64,000 nucleotides of DNA from Krasilnikovia cinnamomea (lineage in GTDB: Bacteria; Actinomycetota; Actinomycetes; Mycobacteriales; Micromonosporaceae): assembly GCF_004217545.1 (NCBI RefSeq), contig NZ_SHKY01000001.1, positions 620,001 through 684,000 on the forward strand, given 5' to 3'. A program made the position numbers and the translations under genes. The notes beneath the pieces were generated by a model. The model was not told the origin of the DNA. It saw only the letters and a list, made by a program, of their open reading frames with translations, and made no database searches. Shown one piece after another: positions 43,968 through 52,800 of the stretch. Within the stretch, counting starts at the first letter, position 1. The number at the start of each line of letters is the position of its first letter.

Positions 43968-44534
43968 ATGTTCCATATGGGAGTTTCGCCGGAGGGCCGG
44001 TTCATCATCGAGTGGGAATCGCTCTACTGTCTGGAGGGCTGCTCCACCGTCCTTCCGGTGCAGGCCATCGATCGACACAACATCACCGACGCCCGATACC
44101 GCCAGATGTTGCACGCGCAGGACGGCGTCTGCGCGATCTGCGCCAAGCCGGCCTGGAGGAACGGCGAGATCGCGCCCTTGGTCATCGACCACGACCACGT
44201 CTGCTGTCCGACTGAGCGCCGCGTCTGCGGGCGCTGCACCCGGGGACTGCTCTGTCCTGGCTGCAACGGCTCGCTCGGCGAGCTGGAGCTGAAGGGTCCG
44301 TCCGCGTATCGCCGGGAGTCATGGACGACCGCCGCCCTAGCCTATCTCCGCGAGGTCGGTTGCGACTTCGACTTGCCACACCGACGCGCATGGTTCGCCC
44401 AGGAGCTGCAACGACGCCGGTCCAGCAGGACGGACTCCGTAGTCCAGCACCGACGGGTTGGAAATGCAGCCCTTCCGGCCAGTAGCCGGCGCGCAGAGCC
44501 GCGGCCGAGCCTTAAACCCGGCAATTCCGCCTAG
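43968..44534 (+). CDS. Endonuclease VII-like HNH protein
   Basis: 188 aa from ATG 43968 (the frame is open from 43938). The HNH/treble-clef core is GVCAICAKPAW, VIDHDHVCC, RRVCGRCTRGLLCPGCNGSLG, the signature of recombination endonuclease VII relatives, which cut branched or structured DNA. Such genes are common phage and mobile-element cargo in actinobacteria. The C-terminal 50 residues are basic and unstructured. It follows the CRISPR remnant by about 100 bp. Confidence 0.75.
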   Translation: MFHMGVSPEGRFIIEWESLYCLEGCSTVLPVQAIDRHNITDARYRQMLHAQDGVCAICAKPAWRNGEIAPLVIDHDHVCCPTERRVCGRCTRGLLCPGCNGSLGELELKGPSAYRRESWTTAALAYLREVGCDFDLPHRRAWFAQELQRRRSSRTDSVVQHRRVGNAALPASSRRAEPRPSLKPGNSA

Positions 44535-44547
44535 CTCCGGACTCGCC

Positions 44548-44964
44548 CTACCCGCGGGCCGTCAGGCGAACGTGCCGGCGAACAACGTCGCCCGGGGCGA
44601 CGAGTGTCGTATCGCCTACCTCGATCCAGTGACGCCAGTACGCGGCGCCACCGTGGTTCTCGCCCAAGCATGAGCAGGTGCAGTCGTCGCCGCGAGCATC
44701 GCGGCATCGGGTATCGCAGCGCTCGGCTTGCCGAAAGTCGAGGAGGATGTCGACGTAGCCGAAGCGCTCGGCCAGACCCTCTACCAGGTGCCGGAAATGC
44801 GATCGGGCGACAGCCCATACTCCGCCGCCTCGATGTTCCGGGCGGATCTGGCTGCCGAGCCGCTGATGCAACCACCGCCGGTTGCTGCCACCGTCGTACG
44901 GCATCATCGTCAAGATGCGGCCCGCTATCGGCCGATGCACCCACGGCGGCGGGTAACCAATCAT
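44548..44964 (-). CDS. Conserved Cys-rich protein, function unknown
   Basis: 138 aa. The distinctive segment CDTRCRDARGDDCTCSCLGENHGG has five Cys and one His in a metal-binding-like pattern, which I recall from actinobacterial mobile elements without known role. The N-terminal half is alpha/beta (GGVWAVARSHFRHLVEGLAERFGYVDILLDFRQAE). Start ATG at 44964. Confidence 0.55.
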   Translation of the reverse strand: MIGYPPPWVHRPIAGRILTMMPYDGGSNRRWLHQRLGSQIRPEHRGGGVWAVARSHFRHLVEGLAERFGYVDILLDFRQAERCDTRCRDARGDDCTCSCLGENHGGAAYWRHWIEVGDTTLVAPGDVVRRHVRLTARG

Positions 44965-45637
44965 GTGTCCACAGAATCACGTTCACCAGGGCGGCGTGCG
45001 TCCCTGGTCGTCGCCGGCCCCTGCCCCGATTGGGGTGATCCCGATCGACGACGCCTGGTAGGCCCTACGGAACTTCGCGCACCAAGGGTGATCTTGAAAT
45101 GGTCGGGCTTCACGATCGGCCTAGGCCTACCGAGGCGAGCCCCTGCCGACAACCGCCGCACCCACCCGAACTTCGTCATCGCGCCAGCCAGAGACTCCGA
45201 CCCTCGTACGGTCGTTGACCTCGCCATGAGCCAGCGGTGTGCGGGGCGACGGCGGCCGTGGCAGGGCTTGCGGTGGTGGGCATGATCGCCGAGGCGGAGG
45301 CGGAGGGGAGGGTCGGCGCGGCGATTACGCCGATGACCGGCGGCGGCCCGATCCCCTGCGGTGTCGATGTAGCCGACGATCTTGGCCAACAGCTCGCCCC
45401 GGTCGTTCGCCGCCGGCCAGGCGTCGCGCAGTGGGCCCACCCGACAAACCGTTCGCGCATGCGCGAACTGGGTAGCGATGACGACGCGCGACCGCCAAGG
45501 GCCGTGCGACCCCACCACGTTACTGATGAACCTGGCTGTCGCCTGCATTAGTGGGGGGTTTTCGGGGGGCGGTTCAATACAACATAGATATACATCAGGC
45601 TCTGACCGGCATTTCCGCTGTTCAGAGCCTAAGTGTG
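44965..45637. other. No supported gene
   Basis: 673 bp left of the attachment site. Overlapping frames on both strands lack protein-like composition. Around 45580-45600 there is a short AT-rich patch (ATACAACATAGATATACATC). Confidence 0.45.
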
Positions 45638-45680
45638 GTCGGGCTGACAGGATTTGAACCTGCGACCCCTTGACCCCCAG
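45638..45680. repeat. attachment site, left junction (43 bp)
   Basis: Identical to 61651-61693. It contains the tRNA-Pro acceptor 3' strand, T-arm, variable region and anticodon loop, but not the 5' half of the tRNA. Confidence 0.9.
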
Positions 45681-45925
45681 GCCGTTGGGGTAGGCATTTC
45701 CGCACGTCAAGCCCGATGCGACCCGTTCGGGTGCGCGTGACCTCACGCAGGTCGCGCGTGGTCGCGCACGACGTGTGGTCCCCAAATGGTCCCCACCGGT
45801 CCCCGCCGTCCTCACTCGCCGGATGGGGACACCTCTCCCGGGGCTGTCCCCGCCGTTTCCGCAGTTCACGGCCTGTCTAGGGACAGCAGGGACAGCAGGG
45901 ACAGCAGGGACACCAGGCGACGTGT
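45681..45925 (+). repeat. Element-end module, copy A (arm-like site and iterons)
   Basis: After the att core come a GCCGTTGGGGTAG block, the 20-bp arm-like repeat starting TGGTCCCCAAATGGTCCCC at 45776-45795, and tandem GGGACAGCA iterons from 45880 to about 45915. The same order and the same spacings recur at copy B (47368-47600). The iteron part (about 45838-45918) is also an inverted near-copy of the 3' end of the RecA-like ATPase gene (about 59840-59925). Confidence 0.75.
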
Positions 45926-46162
45926 TCGTTTGACGGCTGGGCGGGAGTACTGGCATCCCTTGGGCAGTCCGACCCAGTTCGGTCGCACAGCGGGCTAGCG
46001 CGACCGTGCCAAGGCTGGATGTATCCGAAGAGCCGATCCTCTGGTCACGGCCCTTCGGCACCATGAAGGGCTGCCGATGAGAGTTGCGGTAACGGGGAAC
46101 CGGGAGACGGTCGTGCGCGTCATACCGCCTCGGGAACGCCGAGGGTATGAGGTGGGTGGGGC

Positions 46163-47155
46163 ATGCATCGCGTACGACCGGTGATCGCCATGCTTGTGGC
46201 GGTACTGCTCTCCGCGTCTGGATCGCAGACGCCGATAGCGGGCGAAGAGCCGGTGACGGTGCAGCTCGTGGAGCCGGACCGCAAGCCCGCTCTGCCGGCC
46301 GGATGGCGGTGGGAGTCCTACGGCGGTGTCGAGGTGGGTATCCCCGGCGAATGGGGCTGGGGCGATTCCGGCCTGCGCCTGGACGCCTGGTGCGTCGGTT
46401 CGGCGGGCAACCGGCCGCCCGTCGTCGCCCGGCCCGGCGGGGCCACACCAGCGATCGCCTGCGGTGGTGACGGGACGCGGATCGCCGATACCGGATGGGT
46501 CGTCGGCCTTGGTCATGCCTTGCAGGTGTCCGATGGTGTCGAGCGCGTGGGAGACCGTACTACGGTGCGGTTGGCCGGAGTGGAAGTCGTCGTGCAGGCT
46601 CCGTGGGGTTTGCGCGAGCAAATCGCCGCCACGGTTCATCGAGTAGACGTCGACGACTTCGGCTGTCCCACCACCAACCCGATCAGCATGCAACCCGCCT
46701 TGCGTCCGGCACGGCCGGTTGATCTCGCCACGCTGCGCAACGTGAGTTCCGTCTCGGCCTGCAAGTACGAGCTCCGCCAGGGCTACGACACGGCGCAGCA
46801 ACGCCCTTGGCTAGTTTCCAGCCTGCACCTGGACGGCGCCGCGGCTGAGCGCGCGATCCGGCAGATCGCGCAAGCACCGGTCGGTGGGGGTCCCGACCAG
46901 CCCGATCTCGCCTTGCCGGAGGCGGCCTACGGTGATGACGCCATCGTGCTGCGGGTGCGTTCCCGGGTCGGGCTGACGGAGGTCATGCTGCGGTATTCCG
47001 GGTGCGATCACAACGGATTCGACGACGGCATAAACGTCCGACGGCTGACCGCGGCTTCGGTGGCGCCGTTCATCGCCGGCCCGAACACCGTGCTCATGTT
47101 TGCCGGGCCTGACGAGAAGATCGCGATGCTGTCCAGCCCGCACCCCAGCGATTGA
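46163..47155 (+). CDS. Secreted or lipid-free exported protein, AICE cargo, function unknown
   Basis: 330 aa. A short signal peptide (RPVIAMLVAVLLSASGSQTPIA) precedes a two-lobed extracytoplasmic part with repeated short Trp/Gly motifs (GWRWESYGGVEVGIPGEWGWG near the N-terminus) and two or three Cys that could pair (CVGSAG, IACGGDG, SGCDHNG). I do not recognise the family. It lies within copy A of the end-plus-cargo modules and is followed by a hairpin terminator. Confidence 0.6.
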   Translation: MHRVRPVIAMLVAVLLSASGSQTPIAGEEPVTVQLVEPDRKPALPAGWRWESYGGVEVGIPGEWGWGDSGLRLDAWCVGSAGNRPPVVARPGGATPAIACGGDGTRIADTGWVVGLGHALQVSDGVERVGDRTTVRLAGVEVVVQAPWGLREQIAATVHRVDVDDFGCPTTNPISMQPALRPARPVDLATLRNVSSVSACKYELRQGYDTAQQRPWLVSSLHLDGAAAERAIRQIAQAPVGGGPDQPDLALPEAAYGDDAIVLRVRSRVGLTEVMLRYSGCDHNGFDDGINVRRLTAASVAPFIAGPNTVLMFAGPDEKIAMLSSPHPSD

Positions 47156-47171
47156 GGAAAGCAACAACGGT

Positions 47172-47207
47172 TCCCCGGTACCGCCACGTTCACGGCTGTA
47201 CCGGGGA
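47172..47207 (+). terminator. Stem-loop terminator
   Basis: 10-bp perfect arms TCCCCGGTAC and complement with a 16-nt loop, 17 bp after the stop of the secreted cargo gene. Confidence 0.6.
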
Positions 47208-47365
47208 TTCGTCATACCCGTTCGCGACTGCCGCAGGGCTGGAACCCCGGCGCCAAGGCGACAGCTGGCGGCGCAGGGACGGTCCTCGGCCCGGCCCTGC
47301 TGGGCGGCGCGACCGGCCCGCGAAGCGGGCCAGTTAACCCCGTACAGAACGCAGCACTAGACCGC

Positions 47366-47600
47366 ACGACCCCCAGGCCGTTGGGGTAGACGTTTCCGCA
47401 CGTCAAACGCGATGCGCAGTGTTGGCACGCGTGGCAAGGGTGCAGGTCCATGCACTGGCGTGCATGCCGTGTGGTCCCCAAATGGTCCCCAACCGGTTCC
47501 TCCCGGTCGCGCTTGCAGGAGGGACACCCCCACACTCTCCCGCCCCTGGCGTTTGCGCAGGTCAGGACACATCGAGGGACACCAGGGACACCCAAACTGC
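47366..47600 (+). repeat. Element-end module, copy B (decayed)
   Basis: Begins with the last 9 bp of the att core (GACCCCCAG at 47368-47376) and the GCCGTTGGGGTAG block. It continues with the 20-bp arm-like repeat at 47472-47491 and iterons from 47576. The gap from att core to arm repeat is 95 bp and from arm-repeat start to iterons 104 bp, both equal to copy A. The tRNA-derived part is otherwise lost. Confidence 0.75.
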
Positions 47601-47911
47601 TAAGGGGGCACTCGGCCAAGATCGCTGAACTGCGACTCGCTGGGCGAACCACACCATCCCCTGGGCCAAGTCAGCGGGGCTTCGGGAAGTCGCTCCGGAT
47701 GGTGATCTGGTAGGTCCGCTGTCGGCTGACCCCGCCTTGGTGGATCTCGGCCCGGTCGCAGCGCCAGCAACCCCGACGAAGTCCCGGCTGACGAGGTGTA
47801 GACGTTCGTAGGTCGGTGAACCAGCGTGGCCACACATGTTGTGCGTAAACGCGCCCAAGACGCCATAAGGTTGGGGAAGCAACCGATCCACGCCGACCAA
47901 CGGAGCGCAGC
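47601..47911. other. Intergenic stretch upstream of the HEPN-like gene
   Basis: 311 bp with no supported gene; the composition becomes less GC-rich toward 47900. Presumably contains the promoter of the next gene. Confidence 0.45.
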
Positions 47912-49408
47912 ATGACGGTTGAGCAGTCGCCGGACGGGTCTCGGAGACTTGGGGTCTTCTATGACGACGATGGTCAGCGTCGTGTGGAACAAGTAGTAAC
48001 CTTAGACAACGGCCAGACTGCGCGGATAGTTCACCGCCATCCTGACGTTCTTTCCCACCCATATTTCGTTGAAGGCATCGATTCGGAAATATGCCTCCAC
48101 CAAGGTCAGTTTATCCCTTCAGATGACACCAGCCCTGATCCGCTAGATGGTGACGTGCGATTCATGTGGATTCCAACTCCACATATTCTTGCCCGTGGCA
48201 GCCGGGCGACTAGAATCGAAGACTTTGACGAGTTCGGCAAGAGTCCTGTAACAACCTCTATCTGGACAGACAAACCAGAGCTTTCAGAGCCCAGCGGTTC
48301 CTTTCGCATCTCGGATGCCAGTTCAAGGCCGATCACTGAGCCGCCTAGCAATTCTGCGCGGTTTGAATTTTCGTCGCGGCCTCAGGAAGTTGGTAGCGGC
48401 CCGGTGGATCGCATCCGGTTCCTAATTCCGAACGGATGGGACTCGCACGATGGACATTACGTTACCAGCCCGGACAATCTTGCCTATTCTTGGCCCGGCC
48501 GACTCCGTGCGGTGGCGGGCGATTGGTCGGTAACAATCGACGTCACAAAACAGGCTGGCCAGAGTGAGTTCCGGAAGCGGCTAAAGGCGTCTGGCGGGAG
48601 GGCGATTACTCACCTTGGCGAGCTGCATCGAGTTGATGGAGCGGAATTTTCGACAGCCGAGGCGCAACCTCATTTGGAATCAATTAGGCTCTTGCTCAAC
48701 CTCATAGCAGGCAGACGGGTCAATCTGATTCTTCCCGTAGGATCGAAGGACGAGGCTGATATCTGGGCGTACTGGGCAGCTCCACCGGTAGACCAGATGG
48801 CGAATGTGGATTCGTGGATCGATGCCACGATCGCGTGCAAACAGATCAGCGAATTTCTCGAAAGCGGTTTGGCTTACTGCGCGAATTCAGCAAATCAAAA
48901 TGTAATTAAGTACGCAACTTCCTACTACGTAAGCGCCAATGCGGACGTCGACGTTGAACCTGCCATTGGACTTGCGATTTCAGGTTTGCAACTGCTAGCA
49001 CATCACCGGCTCGTTAACGAACGCAATGCATACGCAACCTCGAAAGCGTTCGAAGAATCCGGAAATACGGAGAAGCAGGTCCGTGAGCTACTGACGGATT
49101 GTAAGATCAACCTTGACATTCCGCAGCACTTCCCCTACCTCACCCAGGAAGCTGCCCAGATGCCCACCCAGACAGGAATAGGTCGGGATGGAATCGGGGC
49201 CGCGATTTACCTTAGAAACAAGATAATCCATCCGACAAAGAGTCTTCCGAGTAACTGGAGTATGTACGCGTGGGCCGAGGCCAGCATCTTGGTGCGCCAC
49301 TACTTTCGCTTGTCACTCTTGAATATTCTCGGTTACAAAGGGCAGCACAGATCTTCTGTCTCGCCTGATCGCTGGGTGGGCGCCGTCGAGCCCGTTCCGT
49401 GGGTCTAG
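47912..49408 (+). CDS. HEPN-like protein with an RX4H motif, AICE cargo, possible defence gene
   Basis: 498 aa. The C-terminal helical region contains YLRNKIIHPTKSLP: Arg435 and His440 form the RX4H motif of HEPN RNases. The N-terminal 200 residues are beta-rich (FYDDDGQRRVEQVVTLDNGQTARIVHRHPD), and the middle has ESIRLLLNLIAGRRVNLILPVGSKDEADIWAYWA, like sensor domains fused to HEPN in accessory proteins. GC content is clearly below that of its neighbours and codon use is relaxed, which indicates foreign origin. No partner antitoxin is adjacent. Confidence 0.6.
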   Translation: MTVEQSPDGSRRLGVFYDDDGQRRVEQVVTLDNGQTARIVHRHPDVLSHPYFVEGIDSEICLHQGQFIPSDDTSPDPLDGDVRFMWIPTPHILARGSRATRIEDFDEFGKSPVTTSIWTDKPELSEPSGSFRISDASSRPITEPPSNSARFEFSSRPQEVGSGPVDRIRFLIPNGWDSHDGHYVTSPDNLAYSWPGRLRAVAGDWSVTIDVTKQAGQSEFRKRLKASGGRAITHLGELHRVDGAEFSTAEAQPHLESIRLLLNLIAGRRVNLILPVGSKDEADIWAYWAAPPVDQMANVDSWIDATIACKQISEFLESGLAYCANSANQNVIKYATSYYVSANADVDVEPAIGLAISGLQLLAHHRLVNERNAYATSKAFEESGNTEKQVRELLTDCKINLDIPQHFPYLTQEAAQMPTQTGIGRDGIGAAIYLRNKIIHPTKSLPSNWSMYAWAEASILVRHYFRLSLLNILGYKGQHRSSVSPDRWVGAVEPVPWV

Positions 49409-49417
49409 AGGTGGGTT

Positions 49418-49500
49418 GAGGGATACGCCCAGCCCTTCCTGTCCCGGTCGTTACTGCAGGCCAGGCTGTTCGAGGGACATCAGGGACGCCAGAAACACTC
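49418..49500 (+). repeat. Element-end module, copy C (iteron part only)
   Basis: The segment CCTGTCCCGGTCGTTACTGCAG, then GGCTGTTCGAGGGACATCAGGGAC, aligns with the iteron parts of copies A and B. The att and arm-like parts are missing. It immediately follows the HEPN-like gene and precedes the next cargo gene. Confidence 0.55.
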
Positions 49501-49770
49501 GGCCGGGCTGCGGCCCACCTCCCGAAGTAGCACCTCATACGGGGTCTGGGATCCGATCCCACCGGGGGGCAGCTCCTCCCCGGCCCGGCTCAGCCGCCGA
49601 CGCATCACGAACGCCCATGGCCTCGGGATCTAAAGCGCCCGTTCCGCCGTACGGCTGGCCCGACGTCTCGCGCGTGAGTTTCACCCTGGAACTCCTCCAG
49701 CAAGATGCCGCGCAAAGACACGGCCCTTGTGTCAGCGGCTTTCGCATCCATTCGCCCTAAGATTGGAAGA

Positions 49771-50289
49771 ATGAGCAACAGCATTCCGTGGTGGGGCGTT
49801 CCGATAGTGGCTGGCTTATTCGCACTAGCGGGCGTGTTTGTGAGTCAGCTCTTCACATACAGAATCGAAAAGGTTAGGACCCATCGCGAAGAACAGAAAT
49901 GGTGGCGCGAGGAGAAACAAAAGACATATTTGCGATTCCTCTCGGCCACTAAGCAGCTTGAGCAGCAAATAATCAAGAAGCAGGACGGCGATAAATTCGA
50001 TTCTCGTGGCTGGGGGGAAGACACCAAGGAGCTACTAAGGAGTGTGATGGAAGTCTTCGACGAGGTCAATTTCATATCAACAGACGACGTCTGCGATGCC
50101 GCCACAAGCTGCCTTGCAACTACCGAGCTGTTCGCAACTACTTGGGCAAGAGAGACTGATCGAGAAACGATGAAAGAAGTACGGCGCCGGTTCCAAGCGG
50201 CACGAAAGATGTTCATGATGAAAGCTCGGATGGAGCTTGGGCTTGAACCGGAGCTTTCGCAGGAGGTCCAGCGAATAGTGTCAAAATGA
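49771..50289 (+). CDS. Membrane-anchored coiled-coil protein, AICE cargo, function unknown
   Basis: 172 aa. One N-terminal membrane helix (PWWGVPIVAGLFALAGVFVSQLF) is followed by a charged helical cytoplasmic domain rich in Glu, Lys and Arg (KVRTHREEQKWWREEKQKTYLRFLSATKQLEQQIIKKQ). GC content is low for this genome, as in the HEPN-like gene upstream, so both may have arrived together. The ATG at 49771 gives the topology cleanly; the open frame upstream to 49705 lacks support. Confidence 0.55.
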   Translation: MSNSIPWWGVPIVAGLFALAGVFVSQLFTYRIEKVRTHREEQKWWREEKQKTYLRFLSATKQLEQQIIKKQDGDKFDSRGWGEDTKELLRSVMEVFDEVNFISTDDVCDAATSCLATTELFATTWARETDRETMKEVRRRFQAARKMFMMKARMELGLEPELSQEVQRIVSK

Positions 50290-50632
50290 GGCCGAAAGGA
50301 ATCAATATTCCATCGAGGAGGCGGAAGGCGTGAGGAGAACTCTCCTCATAGCCGTGGTCAATCCGATCGAATTCATGGAATCGGAATGCCGGTGGCTGGA
50401 GGCAACCGGTCGGCGGAGGGAACGTCCGGCCTGGGAATCCCGGCAGGCTAACCACCGCACTTACGACACCTTCGCCCCCAGGGGCCGAACGCGTCAATCG
50501 GAGTACGGCACGATGTCGAACTCCAGTCGACGCTTCTATGGTCGAGGGACAGCAGGACAACGGGGGACGGCCAGGGATCGGCCTGGCCTGACCTCAGCGA
50601 TTCGTGTTGCACCCTCTCAGCCTGAGGCGCGG
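50290..50632. other. No supported gene; weak fourth iteron-like trace
   Basis: At 50552-50570 TCGAGGGACAGCAGG resembles the iterons of modules A-C. Otherwise only short frames. Confidence 0.35.
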
Positions 50633-51202
50633 TCAGGTAGTGTCGGGGACCGATGCGGCTTCGCCACCCGGCTGGCGAACCTCGGCCACCTTAATTACCT
50701 GCCCCGGGCCGATGAACCGACGCGCGACCAGGAGCCCAGCTTCGTGCGCAGCCGGACCGGCATGGCTAGCTGACGCATCCTCGATAAGCCACGGCGTGAG
50801 GTCGCGCTCGAATGCATCGACAGCAGTTTTCAGGACACAGCTCTCGGTGGCGATTCCGCAAGCGTAGACGTCGGTCCAGCCGTGAGATCTCACAAGGTCA
50901 TCGAACTCCGGTGTAAAAGCGCTGTAGATTCGCTTGTCCACGATCGCGGTCGCCTTTTCAGCGTACGGCTTCAGAGCCTCGACGATGTCGACCTCGGGGG
51001 ATGATTGCAACTGACGCCATCCAAAGAATCGTTCAAACGGACTGCCCGGATAGTTGAAGTATCGGGTGAATACCGTGTCCGCGCCCGCTGCTTGCCAGCG
51101 GGTGACGAGGTCGACGAGAACAGGTACGGCGTGTGCGGACTGCTCTCTGACGAATCCATTTTGCACGTCGACAAGAACGAGAACCGGCTTTGTGGCGGGC
51201 AT
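50633..51202 (-). CDS. Isochorismatase-like cysteine hydrolase
   Basis: 189 aa with the catalytic triad of this family: Asp in VLVLVDVQNGFV, Lys in IVDKRIYSAF and Cys in GIATESCVLKTAVDAFERD. Members hydrolyse nicotinamide, isochorismate or similar amides/ethers; the substrate here is unknown. It lies 6 bp downstream of the regulator gene and is cotranscribed with it. Confidence 0.8.
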   Translation of the reverse strand: MPATKPVLVLVDVQNGFVREQSAHAVPVLVDLVTRWQAAGADTVFTRYFNYPGSPFERFFGWRQLQSSPEVDIVEALKPYAEKATAIVDKRIYSAFTPEFDDLVRSHGWTDVYACGIATESCVLKTAVDAFERDLTPWLIEDASASHAGPAAHEAGLLVARRFIGPGQVIKVAEVRQPGGEAASVPDTT

Positions 51203-51208
51203 CTTGCG

Positions 51209-52378
51209 TCAACCCCTGTCCGTATCGCGGAGGCTTTCGATGGCGTGCTCTAGCTTGGGCAAGAGGTCACTTGTCCTGAGAATCGCCTTCCGCATCATCT
51301 GGTGCTGACCGGTTTCAAGTGCTCTTGATGTCGTCAAGCGTGACCGAATGCCACGAAGGTATCGCCATCCATATTCATCGGCAACGCTAGGGTCGCGACC
51401 CTGCTCTGTCTGCCTGTTGATGGCGTCCGTATACGCCCAAGCGGACTGCGTGGCCAGCTCGCACGCCACCAACTCGGACTCAGTCAGCGAACGTTCAGGG
51501 GCAAGCGGGTGGTAGACCACGCCGGACCATGATGCATACGCAGCCGAGATGCCCCGCAGGCCGAACGACTCAATGCCTGCGTGATCGTAGTCCTCGGCGA
51601 GTAGAGACTGTTCGATCAGCTCCGCATGTGCAAGATGACTGTCGTCGATTGGTCGGTCACGATGCAGCAAGACGGCTGGAGTCGAGAGAATGCGGAGTGC
51701 CGCGTCGAGCGTCCCAGCTGACCACGCTGGGGCGGTTAGCCAATGGGCGCCGAAGACGTAGATGGACTCAGCGTCGACGGGTCCGACATCGGTCGCCAGT
51801 TCCTCGGCTGCCCAAGCGCTGTTACCGCTGTACGAAACCCTTCTCCAGGCCGCGAACGCGGCGAGTGAGCCCAGCTCTACGTCCTCGATCAGGTGGAATA
51901 TCGCGACGCCACAAGGCCAGACAAAGAGTTCGCATTGACCCTCGGGATGCTCGACGGACCCGCTGTCGCAGTCGGACCATTGACCGGCCGCCGGCTCCAG
52001 GCGGCGCTGCTCGCGTAAGTGCGCGGCTCCGGTAGGCCCGATATACGCAGGTACGAACTTGTGCGACCTGAGCGAGAATCGGGGCCGGTCGGAATCGTCG
52101 TGGTGGCTCACCTCGCCGAATAGGTCGTGCGGTGTCGATCGGTACGCGAGGCAGTACAGGCGCCGATAGATCGGATCGGTGACGGCCACCCGCCCCGTCT
52201 CATGGCGGTACATCGCCTTCTCGATCGCCGGAACAGTGGGCGTGTCCTTGATCCCGTGCTCACACCCGAGTCGGTGCAGCTCCCTGGCAGCTCGCTTGCG
52301 CGAGTCCCACCCGGCCGCCTGGCGCTGGTTGACCAGCACCAGGTTCGGTTTCAAGGAATGCCGAACGTCAATGGACAT
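51209..52378 (-). CDS. XRE-like regulator with large C-terminal domain
   Basis: 389 aa. The N-terminal part (SRKRAARELHRLG... PTVPAIEKAMYRHETGRVAVTDPIYRRLYCLAYRSTPHDLFG) is the HTH region of a class of actinomycete XRE-like regulators. The rest is a helical/mixed domain of unknown role with many Trp and His. It is cotranscribed with the isochorismatase-like gene and divergent from the small frame at 52482. It may sense a metabolite handled by the hydrolase. Confidence 0.6.
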   Translation of the reverse strand: MSIDVRHSLKPNLVLVNQRQAAGWDSRKRAARELHRLGCEHGIKDTPTVPAIEKAMYRHETGRVAVTDPIYRRLYCLAYRSTPHDLFGEVSHHDDSDRPRFSLRSHKFVPAYIGPTGAAHLREQRRLEPAAGQWSDCDSGSVEHPEGQCELFVWPCGVAIFHLIEDVELGSLAAFAAWRRVSYSGNSAWAAEELATDVGPVDAESIYVFGAHWLTAPAWSAGTLDAALRILSTPAVLLHRDRPIDDSHLAHAELIEQSLLAEDYDHAGIESFGLRGISAAYASWSGVVYHPLAPERSLTESELVACELATQSAWAYTDAINRQTEQGRDPSVADEYGWRYLRGIRSRLTTSRALETGQHQMMRKAILRTSDLLPKLEHAIESLRDTDRG

Positions 52379-52481
52379 GACCCGTGTCCTCTGTGTCCAC
52401 GCGTGGGGTCTGCACGTGGCGCCTCATGTCAGGCAGTCTCGATTGCAGACAACAACAACGCCAGAGGAAGGAGCGACCGAC

Positions 52482-52628
52482 ATGGAACCCATCACGAAGC
52501 CGACCCGCCGCGCCGGGGCCGCTCCGCCTGCCACTGCTGAATGGCTCTGGGTCGCCACACGGGTGACCGCCCAAAGTTGCGATCCGGCGCGGGCGCCTGG
52601 CCCCGCGACACGTATGACGCCCACGTAG
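52482..52628 (+). CDS. Possible 48-aa peptide antisense to the MerR-like gene
   Basis: An ATG at 52482 is preceded by AGGAAGGAG at good distance. The peptide starts MEPITKPTRRAGAAPPATAEW and is 48 codons long. It overlaps the opposing 52492-52719 gene almost fully and diverges from the regulator at 51209-52378. The strong ribosome-binding site is the only real support. Confidence 0.3.
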   Translation: MEPITKPTRRAGAAPPATAEWLWVATRVTAQSCDPARAPGPATRMTPT

Positions 52629-52719
52629 CACGACCGATCGGCGCACCGACCGACTGCAGGTACGCCAGGACGTGCTCAGTGCTCCACCAATCGGTGGGTA
52701 GATCCACAGTCTCAGCCAT
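52492..52719 (-). CDS. MerR-like small DNA-binding protein
   Basis: 75 aa: DWWSTEHVLAYLQSVGAPIGRATWASYVSRGQAPAPDRNFGRSPVWRPRAIQQWQAERP. This is a winged-HTH of the excisionase/MerR type found widely in actinobacterial AICEs. The start at 52719 removes an upstream extension that crosses the palindromic operators. It may control the divergent transfer genes. Confidence 0.65.
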   Translation of the reverse strand: MAETVDLPTDWWSTEHVLAYLQSVGAPIGRATWASYVSRGQAPAPDRNFGRSPVWRPRAIQQWQAERPRRGGSAS

Positions 52720-52755
52720 CTCTACAAGCCTACGCGGTACCGACGCTTGCGTGAA

Positions 52756-52800
52756 TACAACGTCGCGTTGTAGCGTGCTATACAACGCCAAGTTGTATAG
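52756..52800. promoter_or_regulatory. Two tandem inverted-repeat operators
   Basis: TACAACG-TCG-CGTTGTA at 52756-52772 and CTATACAAC-GCCAA-GTTGTATAG at 52778-52800 share the TACAAC/GTTGTA half-sites. They lie between the leftward MerR-like gene and the rightward transfer/replication genes. A dimeric repressor of the KorA/GntR kind would fit, although no such gene is obvious in the element. Confidence 0.65.

Noticed and set aside
44965..46448. Minus-strand 495-codon frame across the left att site
   Set aside because: It runs through att, arm repeat and iterons; only fragments resembling rep-gene ends (VPAVPAVP) are protein-like, so it is a composite of remnants and not a gene.
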